DNA from: Fasciolopsis buskii
Taxonomy: Eukaryota; Platyhelminthes; Trematoda; Plagiorchiida; Fasciolidae
DNA length: 64,000 nt
Direction: 5' to 3'
Assembly: GCA_008360955.1 (NCBI GenBank)
Contig: LUCM01009391.1
Location: forward strand, 40,182 to 104,181
In this document: positions 10,976 to 25,619 of the stretch, one piece after another
Numbering within the stretch: position 1 is the stretch's first letter
Layout: each line of letters opens with the position of its first letter
Notes under the pieces: model-generated
Told to the model about the DNA's origin: nothing
What the model saw: only the letters and a program-made list of their open reading frames with translations
The model's database searches: none
Program-made: the position numbers and the translations under genes

Positions 10976-12590
10976 GCAGGTCTTGCCGAAACTCTAAGCA
11001 TTACGTGAATACTATTCGTTTCAGTTGTTTTATTCAACAAGGACTGGGAAATCTTTTCGATAGTTAGCTGCAAGATTTGGAGTTATCTAGCAAGCAAATA
11101 GGTTAGGAATGAAATCGGCATCCCATTTTAGCCACCATGTATGTATCTCAACCACGACTTACTAAAGATCTATTACGAGGAACGAATTGAGACTTAGTTG
11201 CAACAATCTGGCACATGTGTTGACAAAAATCCAGCTCTAATAATCAATAAATATCGATGGACTTGCCGCTATTCTACAGTACGTTTTTAGTCACTTTGAA
11301 TTAGCGTCAACCAATTCCAGCATAAAATTGCTTTAAACTTGTACTCCAATATTTTTTCGGGTCTATACATGAATTATCGATAACAGTTATCTCGCCAGGA
11401 CATGAACCGCATTTTAGATGTGACCACGATTGAGCCCGTGGCATGCTTCTATATGAAACCTACCTTAGAATCAAGTGAGGTTTCAAACGAATTACCTCAG
11501 ATTGAAAGAAAATCACTGAACTGAAAATAAAATACCAAATTCTGGAAGAATGAAATGCAGAGCTTCTTTCAGATACGCTACAGTCCTTTATATTCTGTCT
11601 TCTTATTATCAAAGAATTACCTCTGTTACCGCTTCGACAGTACTCTCGTATCCACACTGCATCTCATTTTGATTCGTTTTTTGGGGCTTTTCCCACAATA
11701 TTTGCGTGAGGACAAACAACTTGGACGAAAGGAAGAAAACAGGACAGTCATATTTCCTGCATTACTACCTGATTAATCGGAACCCCATATTTACTGTCTC
11801 TTCTAAAGCTCCAACATAACTGAGCTCTATCTGGACATGAAATATCGGTAATAATCTGCATCAGCATTAGGAAAACAGTTTCCGTCGAAATTGTACCTTG
11901 AACTTAAAAAAACTCTGTGGTTGTTTTCGGATGCGACTGATTTCCTCCGTGATTTGGTAGGATGTAAATGCTGGCCTTGTTTAGATCAAAAGGCTGGGAA
12001 AACTTAAGTACGATATTTCAAGCTCGTAGAGGCTTTTAATCAATTCATTATCTTCTGCACTAAGGTAACAAACAATATTACTGCTTCACTATCACTGCAT
12101 CACTGCCGCGATAACAGAGTGCTTTTTAATGACCTGGACGCAAGCATCAAGTATGATAGAAATCAGGATAGTTTCAAAAAGGAAATCTTCCGGCATCGCT
12201 ACAACCGTGATTGTTGGACCCAAAGTAATGCGAATTATCCAAGTTGTTCAATAATTAACTTCAGCCAAAATATCAGACACAATCATGGGCAGAATACTCA
12301 ACAATGTGAGTGTTTCTATTGGAGTGGGAAGTTTATTGTTTTTTTCTGAATGCAAACTTGGAAAAATTCTGAGACGATTCCGGGGACGATTATCGTCTTG
12401 TTTTTCATGTTCAGTCGAGCCTACCCAGACAACCAAGGCTGTTTAAGTCTGGATGGCCTTATTTTGGTCTACAAGCCGATAAAATACAGGAAAGCCATAA
12501 TCAGATTCATTTTATTTGCTGGTGGTTCTTTAAACCTCGCAAGTAGTCGAACCGTTAACAGAACTTTTTGAATGGATAACAATTGGCTGC

Positions 12591-12592
<2 letters not shown>
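10976..12592. other. No recognised gene
   Basis: Open frames of 60-80 codons occur on both strands without recognisable motifs. I see no RNA gene or repeat family. Confidence 0.5.

Positions 12593-12624
<32 letters not shown>
12593..12624. repeat. (AT)16 microsatellite
   Basis: A pure 32-bp AT dinucleotide run, the longest in the window. Confidence 0.95.
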
Positions 12625-12627
<3 letters not shown>

Positions 12628-15600
12628 TTTGGATATTAATTTTCCGACCGGTAGGAGGGAGTCGTTCATTTTTGTTTTCACGGTCAAACAACTAGGGTGA
12701 AACGAGATTAAAAGCAATCGAGTAACCATCGTGCGAGGAATCAGTATTTGGTGGAGTCAGCCTAGTTTTTCCAGGTGAGATTCAAAAATCCGAAACCCTA
12801 AAGCTGCCGTGTTTGTTTAGGGTCACGATTATCGGGCAGATCATCTTACATGGACCTAAGTTGTCAGAAAACAATCAAGTTGTTTGACCTCTTGTTCTTT
12901 CTAGTTATTTTTTCACTTTAGAATATTAGTGCTGTCCACTACACTAGAGATTTGGTGTGGATGCTTCCCATTGAAGTATCTGTGGGAGAACTAAAATGAT
13001 GATTCAGTAGTAGGTTTTTGTTTGGTTGAACAAACTTAATGAAAGGAAGGGGTTATAAAGTTGCTAGTCAAGTTGTTCAGAAGTACACGAAAAACAGCAG
13101 AATTCATTCAGGAAAGCAGCCAGGTTAGCGTATATAGTATGAGCCACACCATTTAGACGCTAAAACAGTAACATGAAATGACGAAGCAGGTTGCTGTATA
13201 ACTCAAAATGCCACGGTGAAAGCAGTGCCATAACACGCAGGAGACTGTGAGTCTCATGTGGCTGCAGTTATTTAATAAGCTGTTGCTTCTGTCACTACAT
13301 GCAGCCTATAGTCGTGTACGACGTTTTCGGGGTAAGTACAGAGCCTAGCAATCCAGATTAAGGGCTGCTTCCAAGACCATTGAGTTAGAAGTTTGTCTTA
13401 ATTACAAGGTCACCGTCACCAATCACTATAGTGAAAAGCAAAGAGTGAACTACAAAAATTCAATTTCGAAGTGAATTTCATTGTGCATATAGAAATGGAA
13501 GGCGAATAAAAAGAACAATTGTTTTCATTTTCCAGTCACGGTCATACAGCGAGTGTTTTGAGGACGTTACTAGGCTGGTTCTGGTTGTCTTAGCAGTATA
13601 CGGGGGCACGGTTTCTAGCGAAGAAACTGCTTAGAAAAGTTTTCCGTCGACCTTAAAATGACCGTCTTTTATAGGCTCAGTTATTCCGGGTCATTTGTGA
13701 TCCCAGCAACTAGCCTCTTTAATCGATCCGTTTTCGGGGCTAATCGATGTAGTTTTGCAAACTGGTAGAACTTTCTCACCGATTAGTATGTCCGGGATTA
13801 GAGGCGGATGGAATTTAGAATGAAAACGATAATGAGACGATGAAGCTATTTTTGGGGGAATCTTTCACAGAAAATGGTGTGGCTTCTTATGCTTTTACTT
13901 GAAACATCCATTTGCAAGATTTCCGTTCATAGTAGGAATAATGTGCACGAAGTCCTATACACTTTAACCTATGATTCTGATTTGCTGGAGCAAGATTGCA
14001 GAAGTATCCATTTCTCTTTTTTTTTCAAATAAGCACACTGGATGGGAATGACAGTTAGCTTCAAGCCTAGTATAATCCCTTGAGGAGTGCAACGGTAAAC
14101 AAAATGGTTGCCATGGTGCCTCAGCGTTTCATACACTAACCTATTTTCTTCAAGTAGAAAAAAATTTAATGGTACAGGTTGACGATAGATCAGGAATGGC
14201 TGTAACCCATACGGTATGTTTTTACCAAGTTAGTCTAGGATTTTGTTCATACCAGACGTGAACTACAAACCAAATTCAATCAGAAGACCTCATAAGGAAG
14301 AAAGCAAAGACATGCCAGCTGTTATTCTGATGCACCGGTGCACCACGTCCTCTCCTAGTTCTCGTTCGTTTGCCTTAAGGCTACTCCGGTTCTACTCTAT
14401 ATTCCGGTCTACCGAAGTGTCTACTATTTCGTTTGGCATCGCCAAAGTAAATAATACTTAGCTAAGTAAAACGCTTTGGCGATTCTCCTGACCGACTCAG
14501 ATAACCTTGAGCACGTTTACAGAGCCTGTAGTACAGGAAAATACTGTGTAGGGCATGCTTCTGATGACATCATTATTCCAACCAGATTGCCAGTAGACTC
14601 CAAGCTTAGTTTTGGTGCCAAAGAGTAGGTGTCTGACTGCGAGCTGGTTGGTTTGTACTTGTGACAATTAGGCAGATCAGGTGGTGCGTTTCCCCTAAGA
14701 TGCCTGTAAAAATCCCCATATTTGTAGCCACAAATGGAGAAGTGGATGTTGGTTTACGGATTCAAATGCGGTACACTCATGTGCGAAAATCGTATTTTGA
14801 TCTTCTAAACTCAGATAGCGTTATTGCCCAGAGTGAAACAGTGTGAACTGCGCACCGTCTTCGGGTGCCAAAGCTTTGGTTCATCTACGTGGATCCGTAA
14901 ACAACGAAGTCTAATTGTATAAACCTCGACATTTAACGAATGCCAACCCCTTGGGGATGAACTCGTCAAACTATCCGTCGGACTATCTCGCGTAATTTCG
15001 CGGTAAATGATTGTACTATAATGAAAGCTTATTACACAAAATCCGTGGTGGTTAACCGATATCCTAATCCTTGGGTGATTTCAGGGCACCCTTTTATCTT
15101 TTCATATTTGACTCACTGTCTATTCACGTAAATCCAATTGCTTAGGCTAGCTGTGTGCACTGACGCCGTGTCCCCTCGTATCTTTATTGAAGCACACCTG
15201 CGTGCCATACATTTCAAATACAGCAGAACAAGATTTAGTGAATAAGCCCGATTTTAACCTGCGGTTAATCACCCCATACATCGTTGCTTATTGTGTAACG
15301 TTCGTATCGCAAACACAGTGATAGCTTTCGAAATTCATCTGCGCAATCCCCGTCTCTAAACCCAAAGGCAAATTTTGTTTGTTTTACGCCTTCCTTGCCC
15401 AGTCTCTGCTTCGAAGCAAAAGATGTCGAGTTAAAAGTGACACAGTAACATGTTCAGTGGGTTTGTGATCATCCGTAGATCAAATATATTGATATGGGTA
15501 ATCTTTATTTTGTCGTTTGGTCTAAATGATCCGGTCCCATAAGGTTTGTGTAACATAGTTTGAAGTGTTGAAGTATTACGAATCATCGCAAATGGGATAT

Positions 15601-18600
15601 TACACCACAATTTGTTCTCTCAAATGGCTAACCAGAATTTTCCGACGAAGTTTAAACGAACAGCCTGTTCATGGTGAATGTGCACTATAAAAAAGCATGG
15701 CGACAGATACGTCGTATTTTCTCTGAAAGTTTCATCTAACATGACATTTCGTTACAAACAAAGCTGTCTAATGAAGGTCACTTTAGGTTATGCAACCGTG
15801 GAGATGAATTAGAGACCGAAGCATGTTAAGGTAAATGTCATGTAATTTTGATCGTAGGTTTTGGGCGTTAAGCGACACTTGACGAGTTGGGACGATATTT
15901 TGATTTCTGAAAAGTTTGAAAGACGAATTTGAAGTGATCGCATGTTTTTCAGCACCAAACGCCTATTCGAATGGCATAACTCAGCATCACAGAAGCATGA
16001 ACCTTGCTATTTTGGAACGTTTGTATAAATTTGTAGGAAATTTTCTATTTACTGCGGAAAAATGACAAAACGATTTCGGAAGCTTCCTCGCTACTGCTCA
16101 ATTACATACCAGAAACATTGTGATCAAAACGGTGCGTGGTAAAACTGCCACAAACAACGGTCATAGTCGTGGAGACTTCAGGACAAATAAGATGTATTTT
16201 TTGAATGTCAGTAAAGTGACCGAAAAGACTGCCCGTTATGAACTTCTTCGGCGACGTTGTGTTTATGATAAATTTATAACCCCTAGCAAAAAGATCCATT
16301 TCGATGGGATAATTTGGGTCGGATTCAGTGCATCGCAAAGACCGGCAACAATCTAGAGTAGGGGACGAGAATATGGACAGACAGGGCATATCACGATAAG
16401 TAACTTTGTGCCCAGCCAGCACATTTTGTTTGTCCTCGAGAGGACGGACAATGACCTACTATATTCGAATCGAGACCTTGAGCATGATTATTTTCTACAA
16501 TAAATGCACGACCATTAATGTTTGACGGTTAAGCTTAAATAACTTTTGATATCACACACCTAGGTTATACAAACTCCCCGATAACCACTTTCGATAACAC
16601 TGAATAAAACCCCTTACCCGGGCCAATGGAAATTCCCTCGCCTGACTATTCATTTTCTTTTCCTACGAACAATGAAAACGAACACTATTCACTCTGTTAT
16701 ATTTTTTGTTCGTCCTTAATGGTTACCGAATAATCACACTCGCATTGAATGTCCCCAATGCCTGTCTGTCAACAGAACTAATCAACTTCTTTTGGTCGGC
16801 TTGTCAACTGGTTTGTTTGACGCTGAAAAATAAACAGATGAATGGTTGGAAACGATTTGACTAGTCCAGTTGTCCAGTTTCCATGCAGTCGTAGAATGAA
16901 TGGTTTTTAGGATGTTAACATTTGTCACAAATGTATCAATAGAAACCTTTGCTGTCCGATACAATGGATAAAACATGTAGCGTACCATTTGGTTGGAAAT
17001 TCATCCAATGAACATTTCACGTTCACGCTGTTCTGGGAAAATAAGCACAGAACACATTCTTGTGAGAAAATTTCCTTCGGAAATACTGTTATTTGTCATA
17101 AACAGGGACATAAATCCTTCCAATGAATGGAAAAATATCTGATGCCGGTTTTATGCACAAGGATTCAATTTGTTTTGTCTGATTGCTACCACGACAAGCG
17201 AATAATAAGGACCACAAGCTTTGGAAACCAAAACTGTGCTGAATCTCCTAACTGGAAACCTTTTAAATATCTTCCGTTTGACGCTTAACGCATTTAATTG
17301 CGGCTGAATGCAGTAGATGCAACAAGCTCGAAAACTGTTTACCAGATATCTATATTAATCTGTGTTTTGGCCTTGTAAACGAATAAATGTACGGACTCTT
17401 AAGAGGAAGAGAAGTTTTCACTTCGGACAACTGTACTTTATTGAAACACTGTTATGATTATACTATCTAAATATTACCCTATTGGAGTCACATATTCTGG
17501 ATTTCTTTGCAATTATACAAGGGATTTTGACTACAATTATTACAAAGTAGAAAGAGACCACAGTAAATTACATCCAACTGCAATGCATTACCACGATTCA
17601 AATTTCTCGACAATTGTTCACACATCTTTCCTCTCATTTCTTCACACGACTGAGCTTGACAATAATGGAGCATGATATCAGTCGACCAGAAAATTGTTTA
17701 TTCAGATTGCAACTGCTATCTGTTGCAATTTAACTGAACTTATTACCAGCCAAAATTTATTTGAGTCCCCATTTTCTTTTGCCTCTGGGCAGATTATAAC
17801 GCTTGCTCCCTGGCTCCGTGTTGTTCTGGTTGCGCTTACCGAGTATCACCATCTCTAGTGATATTGACTTAGGCTTGCATGAAATTTTGAGTTTGTCGTC
17901 TTTCCTCTTGCATGTTAGATGCCACGTGATCGGGACGAAGTACAGCACATCCTTTTTCAGACCACAGCTAAGGAAACCTGGCTGGACCGCTCAGAGATAC
18001 CCATCATAAGAAATCTGCAATTGATGTTATCGTTTCAATTTGCAAAGCATAACTGCGTTAGGGTTCCATAATCGAAACAGAATAATGTAAAATTGCTACA
18101 TTTCTCCTCTAGCGTATGGTCATTTGTGACATTTATCATAGTCGGGCTTGCTGTCACGCATTAAAGTTTCTCGTGCGGAGCTTACCATGCTGTGTTACAT
18201 AAAATTTGATTGCAGTTAGTAGTTTAAACAACAATAGAATTTGATAAATTTAACAAGGTAATTAGGAAAACTAGACGGAAATTGAATCTCACATCATCTT
18301 ACTATCACTACGGGATATTGTGTGACACTTTGACGTAGCGGGGAAGACCTCTAAAAGAGATCTTTTAAATGTTTGATTTGGAACAAATGTAACTGTAAAT
18401 GACTGGCTCCAACTTAAAAATTGTCAGGTTCGGGAATGTCGCAAATGGAACCGGGCTTGACAGACTCTCCTGTGGTTCATTATAGGCGTGGTGAAAAGTT
18501 GTGCACTCACCAACGGACTGCTTACACTCCGGAAAAACCTACCGTTCATGCATACCCTTGGAATCGACATTGTTTTTATTTCCTAATATTGTTGGCAAAA

Positions 18601-21600
18601 ATATCAAGTAAATTTCACTGGTCTTAGATTTGGTGCACATATTGTCCTTGTTCAGGATTAGCTTCCACTTGTCAGTTGATCAGTAGAACCGTAGATGATT
18701 AAGTGAAACAAATACGTTTGTAAGAACAAAATGTCAACAACCCATTGAGTACCAAAACAGCGAACTGCATTACTGAGTCTCAGATAAAGACAATAATAAG
18801 CCTCTTGTTTCAAATCGCTAAATCCCTAGGGAGCTTAAGCCTACGGATGTAAACATTCTCGACGGTCTCTCTCTGGAGATAAGAAGGGTGCCATTTTCTC
18901 CTGTGTACCTTGCTGTAAAGCCCATGTGGAGCTATTAACAATCTGTAGTTTGATCGTCTGTCCAAGATCCGGTAGATGTAACAAAACAGAGGTGCCAATT
19001 TTGCAATCTGCGTTTTTTGCCTATTAGTGTTCTACGCTTGTATAACGGTCATGCTCAGTGTTAAGACAGCGAACGTGTCGATAACACCCAAATCGTCCAA
19101 CTAGGTAGACACTGATAAATTTGTTCGTGATTTTGTGGTTGGGTGCATTTCGTACTCCATTCAGGAATGCATGAAGGATTTGGCTATGGGAGATATTTCC
19201 TAGCTTACCACAATGAGCACTTTTCGAATCCTTTTTGCATATGTGCATATTTATTCAGGACAGCGGCATCATAATACGACATGGTTAATAAACGAGACAA
19301 TAAGTGATCACAAAAATTGGCCTCTTCTTTCTGGCCGCCTGATGTTCACGGCGTCGAATGCATTTTAGTAAGACCACAAATTGCTGACAACGAGTGTGGG
19401 TGGACGAAGCCAAGTGAGAATTAAACGCTTGCTTTCAGCGTTGTTCATCTTCTGATTACAGTGTTTAGGTGTTTTACAAGTTTTCTAGTTTTGGTTATTG
19501 ATTCCATTAAACTCCGGGAAAGGGTATACTGTGAATCCCTTTAGGCGTCGATTTTTTGGTACCTGTAATGGTTCTAATAGAAAGAAGCAGTAATTCAAAA
19601 CACTTAGTGACTGGTGATATATTTGTTAACTTCTGGCCTATTGGTCTTAACTTATGGATAATTGTATGACTGCTGAATGAGTAAAATAATCAGGGGGAAT
19701 GATAAGTTTTGCTTGGGTGACTCCTATTCAGATTATAAATTTAACGCGAACTACTCAGGTCATTTGACCAGTCTTAAACCTGGGAAGCCCGAAGTTAATT
19801 TTTGCTCTGTTAAAGGATAATGGATGGTTGTGCACTACAAATTAGCCATACAAAGACTACAACTTGTGTCCAGTGTCTCCAACGCATAAATCAGACCGGA
19901 TAACCTAGATTCTGAGCCTGTAGGGTATAGTGAATCACAAACAGTCTGGCAAAGTAACCTTGGTCTCAAACACTGCTCGCAACAAATTACTCAATGCTTC
20001 TTGAGTGGTATATGGTACATTCGTCGCCCCTACTACTATCAACATTTACGAAGGTTATAAATGTCCTTACACAAGGGACACCGTAATCAGCGGATAAATA
20101 TTGCTGTTGTTTTTTGCGCCTGCTGGACGTTTTGAATTAGTTCGCGGAGCAACACACCACAAATACTCCCCCGCAGTGATCACTGAAACTTACCATGATT
20201 TTACGCATCGATTTGTTTTGCTGATCAGGTTGACCGTTCGTAAAACTTCTTGATAGCTAAGATTAGCCTTTGGTTATCTAATGCAGGGGGAAGTGAAATT
20301 ATCAGTGCATGGTCAATAGCCACTCACCTCACACTTATCTATAGTAGTCATGTCCTCAGGTTATATTATTAAAATTCACACAAGAGCCAGTCCAAATTTA
20401 TTACCATGACAGCGTTTTATGGTCGAGCAGCATTCAGGGGTTAAGGACAAACGTATGAGGCGGATGACTCTGAACCCCACTGAGTGAAGCGAACGCTGCC
20501 CAGCGCGAACTTTACCGTACTAGCAATAGAATATAGAAGATCCAAATACCAACCTTAGCGATATCGAAACTTTATAAGCTGATAAAAAAGCACATCGTTC
20601 ACTGCGCTTAAAACACTACCGCCAGATAATAAAATTTAATCTCTTCTCGCCCTTCTAGCCGCCTATTTGCCCCCAGGGTGTTCTGTTCTGAATCTAAGTT
20701 CCTAATTGCGTCTTGCTCAGTCGCGATTTAAAGACAGAGACCATGGGAACAGCAATTGTGACAAAGAATCGACGGCCTAGTGAATGCTACTGAAGGACGA
20801 GAAAATACTTTTGCCCCATTATTTCTTCTGTTTTTGCATGCGCTAATCACTTTGTTAAATGATTTATCATACGTTTTCATAAATTGTTCCTAACTGAGCT
20901 TTATGCAAAACGGAAAATTTTACAATGTAGTTTTTCCCTCGGTATGCCATCATCTTTGTTCACCATGATAACCTTGGAATCTAATATTTCTGTCATCTGA
21001 AAGTCTCACATCACATTTTATTCATCAACTAATAGTGTGACAAACACTCAGTAGAATGGAGTTTTGTAGTAAGGACTTTTAAGAATTATGAGCATTACGA
21101 AGTACATAATTGGTTAGACAATTGTGCACTTAACATAACTAGACGGATTGGAAACGTATATGAAACGAATACATGCAACCCTGTGGAATTTCGTTCCTTT
21201 GTGCACTTTAGAACTTGGAAAAGTACTTGAAGCTAGAACTGGGTTAAAATAATTTTCCACCTGGATCACTTTACAAAATGTTTGAACACCATTCAAAATG
21301 GCCTTGAAGCCCATTCGGTAGAGCAAAAAGCGGTTCTGGGGCTTGAACAGCCTCCATGGATGTGCTCAAATCTAAGGTTGAGCAACCCTTATTAAGGGTA
21401 TGTGTCCGATACCGACAGAACAAGAAAAATGACCTTCCTAAACTGAAACCGATATTCGATTGGACAGTTACTGAAGGATTGGTTACCCACGGTAACCCAC
21501 ATGTCCGCTTGTTGTCAAGACTGCTGACTGGCAATTTGCTGTAAAAATATACATTTTGTTCTAACACATCATTTACCACTGAAGTTTAGTGGGATCTGGT

Positions 21601-24600
21601 ATTTCTTTCTCCTGCGGTGGTCAGCGATAAACAATATGGCATATGAACGGCTAGTTAGTGGGTTTGTGGTTTCCGCCCGCCAATTTCTTCCTTATTTCGG
21701 TGGTTTACGGTAAGTGGAGCCGCTTCAAGGGAAGTTTATGTGTCACCCTATCAAAAATAGAACAGCCAAATGGGTCGCGCTTATTTGGTAGATGGATTTG
21801 TGACATTGTTGGAGTGATTACGAAATCGAGCTGAACCCAATTAAGGTGATGCTGTACTCCCTTCCAAAATGTGAGTTTATCGGCTATAGGCGTATATGAA
21901 TTCTGTACCATTGACATCGTCACTAAGTTCTTTTTTCCCAGTGGTACTACGAAAATGTTGGTGACTTTGTACAAAACTAGGGGCTTTTTCCATTCAAAAG
22001 TATGAACCTACGGATCAATCACAAGGTAAAGTGTGAATCAAGGGAATCACGTACTATTTGCTTTTAGTAAATTCTAATCATGCCGTGATATAGATTAAAC
22101 CGTAACTGACGAGGTTGTCCTTTTATTGGCATACTATTTGAGAACGGTAATAATCAGCATGAGAAACTATGTTGCTGGCTTTTTACCGGCGACGATAATC
22201 AAAATTTTCGAAAGATTCAGTTACTAGTGGACAAAAGTTGGCGCATGGAGCACCTTTCGTCTGGCTAACTTTGTGATCCTCTTCGAGCATGGTCCGGTAA
22301 CACGGTGCCAATCATACTTTGAATCACGCCCAAGAATCCTTTGAAAATTTAGCTCACGAGGGAATTAAAAACTGAAATGGACTGGAAATGCAATAAGAGT
22401 AAAGCAATTTCCTGTCCCATTTAAGTAACACTTGTCAATGAACTACAGGGTAAGCAGCGAGTATGATTTGCATCGAAGATCAAGAATTTTATAGTTTTTG
22501 TTCAGTGTGCGAATTTCAATCTGCAATATTTTGTTTAGAATAGTCGAATTGTGGCCGAAACTTCTTTCTAAAATTTAGTGAGATAGACACAGACAAATAT
22601 GAACCCTCAGCACTATTTTTCTGTTGTCAGTCGTTTCATTTATCCCTGCTTTGAATTGCGTGCTACGAAATTGAATCACGAACAACCCAATTCGTTTCTG
22701 CTATTTTCTAGTACTGATAAATGGAAAACAGAGGTGAGCTGTGGAGATAGGAGCAAGACGTCAAGGACGGGAAACATTTTACGAGAAATCCGATTTTCTG
22801 CGACTGGCATGGCAGCTGATGAGTTCTTCTATCCAGGGCTCCAAAAAACCGAAATTCCCCCATCGTATTTTGTCGGCTTTCCAGACATGTTAGCAACTTT
22901 TGGAAAAACAACTTTCTGTCACTCGATCATTTTGTTCGTGCACAAAACGAGCAGCAGTCCCAGATAGAGATGATATAATTTTATCAGTTATTCTTTCTTC
23001 CCAAATAATTAACCGTACACGAATTTATCTTTGGGCATAATCGGAATTGCCGAGAAAGAATAAGTTGCTGCTAATAATTCGGTGATCAGTTCACCCTACT
23101 CGCAACTGCAGAACTCCTCAGCCAGCAATCAGCAAGTTGTTAGTTCCTAGGGGGGGGGGAATCGAAATTCATGTGTTGAACGAAATGTAACCCGGCTAGC
23201 GTTGGTTTTATAGTTTTGGTGTGAACGTTTTAGGTTGGAGTGTAATTCACCGGAGTTCCAGTGACCTTAGTAACATTTATCAATAACATTTCTACAATCA
23301 TTACAAAATCCCAGATTGGTTCGACAGGTTTTTATTTTCCGATACAGTATGCAATTAAAGATTCCTAATCAATAATATATATATTTGGCCAAACAAACGA
23401 CTATTTCGACCAAGCCATTGGTGAACAATAAAAATTACGTAGACATGTTGTCACTTTTTCCACAGATTTTTCATGCTTTGAAGAGAAACATATAGTAGAC
23501 TGCAAATTGCTAAATTTGTCCCTAGATAGAATTTGCCCTAGCTAGTAGAGATATTATTCGCCTAAAGCACCGAATGATGGCGAGCAACTAATGGGCACGA
23601 GTGAGAAATTCCCAGGTTTTTCTTCGTATTAGAAACTGGTAAAATCCTTTTCCTTCAGGCCAAACCACCATTTTTTTGATTTATATAGACTATCTTCTTA
23701 CTCACCGCTATCTCAATTAGACACTACCCTCAAGTTTATCACCCTGTTGAGAGCCTTCTCACATTTGTCCGACAGTTGCTTGGAAAGTTCAGTTTTAACA
23801 TATTGCTGATTTTGACTAGACCTCTGTTCATCACACGGTTACCTTTAGTATATTCGTTCACCCCGAATTTATTCATCCTCCAATAGCCACGCCTAATTCA
23901 CCATTGAGGATCCGAGCAGACATCGTTTAACTTGTGAGGACTTACGCTTCAGAATATTGGGATTATTTTATTCTCTTCTCAGTTGGCTGGATCTAGGTAT
24001 GATAGAGACACAAAGATCCTAAATGGGATAGGGTGTGCCAATAGTCAAGTGAACTTATGATTAGAAATCGGTTATTGTCACTATCAGTGGGTGGACAGAG
24101 TAGGCTGGCAGATCCTGATCCAGTGTACGGTTGAAAGCACAAAGGCATGTGCAATTTTTTATGTTATCGTGGATCGTTGCCATCTCTTTGTTTGTCCACA
24201 CTTCAGTCATTTGAAAAGTCACCGAAAGGCTTTAGAATGAAAAATGTCCCGTAATTGACTCAATAGTTTCGTTATGGTGGTTACGCAAAATGCAAATAAG
24301 TTGTACCAGGTCGGTTATGAAAAAAATAAGTAAACAAATTTGTTGTTTACAGCTGAAGGTAGATAACTTTTAGCCCTCAGAATCTGATGACGCTGGTCGA
24401 ATCGTACCATCTGATACTGCCCTAAAAAGCAGAGACCGCTAAGAGGACAGTTTCGGAGTACCCGTTAATTAGGAGTGTAAACATTTGATTATCAAATTGT
24501 TTCATTCATATCAGTTCGGTTCAGCTTGCCCACCCATTACTATTTGCATCAAGGTGATGCCTGATAGCACCACTGTCTACTCGGGGATTAGAAGCAAATG

Positions 24601-24660
24601 CGAATTAGTAAATGACCGACTGGAAAAGAGTTAGCTAAATAGCATTCCAGAAGAGGAATG
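12625..24660. other. 12 kb without a recognised gene
   Basis: I found no conserved domain in any frame. The longest open frames (16102-16422 minus, 106 codons; 21271-21579 minus, 102 codons; 22599-22967 plus, 122 codons) have no recognisable motifs and are of the length chance would give. A run of ten G lies at 23150-23159. The reverse strand near 14060-14110 contains an isolated RT-like octapeptide, which I rejected for lack of context. Confidence 0.5.
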
Positions 24661-24663
24661 ACT

Positions 24664-24732
24664 GCGCGAGTAATAAGGCCACCGACTAAGGCACTGAGCT
24701 ATGCAACTTCTTGTCTTCAAACGTCATTCCCA
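24664..24732 (+). repeat. tRNA-like (SINE head) fragment
   Basis: The region 24671-24700 (ccgactaaggcactgagct at its end) resembles an A-box region and variable region. The segment tcttcaaacgtcattcc at 24714-24730 resembles a degraded B box. The combination is like the GGCTAAGGCACTGG...GGTTCAAATCC heads of tRNA-derived SINEs. It is too diverged for a functional tRNA. Confidence 0.3.
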
Positions 24733-25508
24733 AGGATCTGGTGGATGAGGAAATTTTCTACAAACTTACGAGTATGCATTCAATTTATATACACGAAGCT
24801 ATGAAAAAATCAACATGTTTCCTTCTCAAGCAGTAAATTTACTGCAGTCTGTCTTGATAACCGTTTGTGAATTACAGGTCGGGCCTTATGGAATGACAAA
24901 ATGTGTGTCATTTTCGTGAACAGTGAAAAGAGTAACTCCTCAGATAATCTGAATGAAATCAATTTGGAAGGACCTCGAGGAAACTTCGAAAATATTTTTA
25001 AAGGGTAAGAAGGAGTTGGAATTTGTAAAATTTTTCGGCTTTCTCTCGACTCCCTTCACCAGTTCAATAAACAAATGCATCAGTTTACAGTTTAAGAAAC
25101 TCGGGCGTCAGGATAACAATGAAACTACAGGCAAATCATGCGAGCGTCGATCATGATTTCTAAGCTACGATAGAAGGACTTTAAACAACAAAGTCTGACT
25201 GTTCATTAACAATAAGGCAGTTCGTTCTCATTCTGAATTCTGTTGCAGACATCACCTGTGTGAACTCTTGACAGCACAGTTTGATTAACGCACAGTACCT
25301 CTACGAGGATCAGGTGTTGTTCTTACCTTATAATGTTCAGAGAAGTTCCTGATTTGGTTGATAAAAATCAAAGTTGTGAAAGATTTATGATGTGTACAAC
25401 ATATTTTTTTATTTATTAGAATAACAATAAATCAGCGTGTGAAATTTGTGAACCACATTTGATACCAGTAACCTTTATCCTAAAAGCTGAATTTTAGGCG
25501 ACAAACGC

Positions 25509-25536
25509 GCGCCTGCGTGTGTGTTTAAACAGGCGC
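25509..25536. repeat. GC-rich 7-bp stem hairpin in a GT-rich stretch
   Basis: The stem gcgcctg / caggcgc encloses a 14-nt loop containing gtgtgtgt. A second GT-rich run follows at 25596-25613. This is a weak structural feature and may be chance. Confidence 0.4.
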
Positions 25537-25619
25537 CAACGACGTGCTTAGTCTCTTGTATTTGTTCCTCCATATGGTCATGCCCCAGAAATCTCGTGTT
25601 TGTGTGCGTGTGAGTGAGG

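Noticed and set aside
14060..14110. Minus-strand octapeptide TPQGIILG, like the GVPQGSVLG motif of reverse transcriptases
   Set aside because: No WL-type motif at the right distance upstream and no YADD-type box downstream could be read in any frame, so I treat it as chance.
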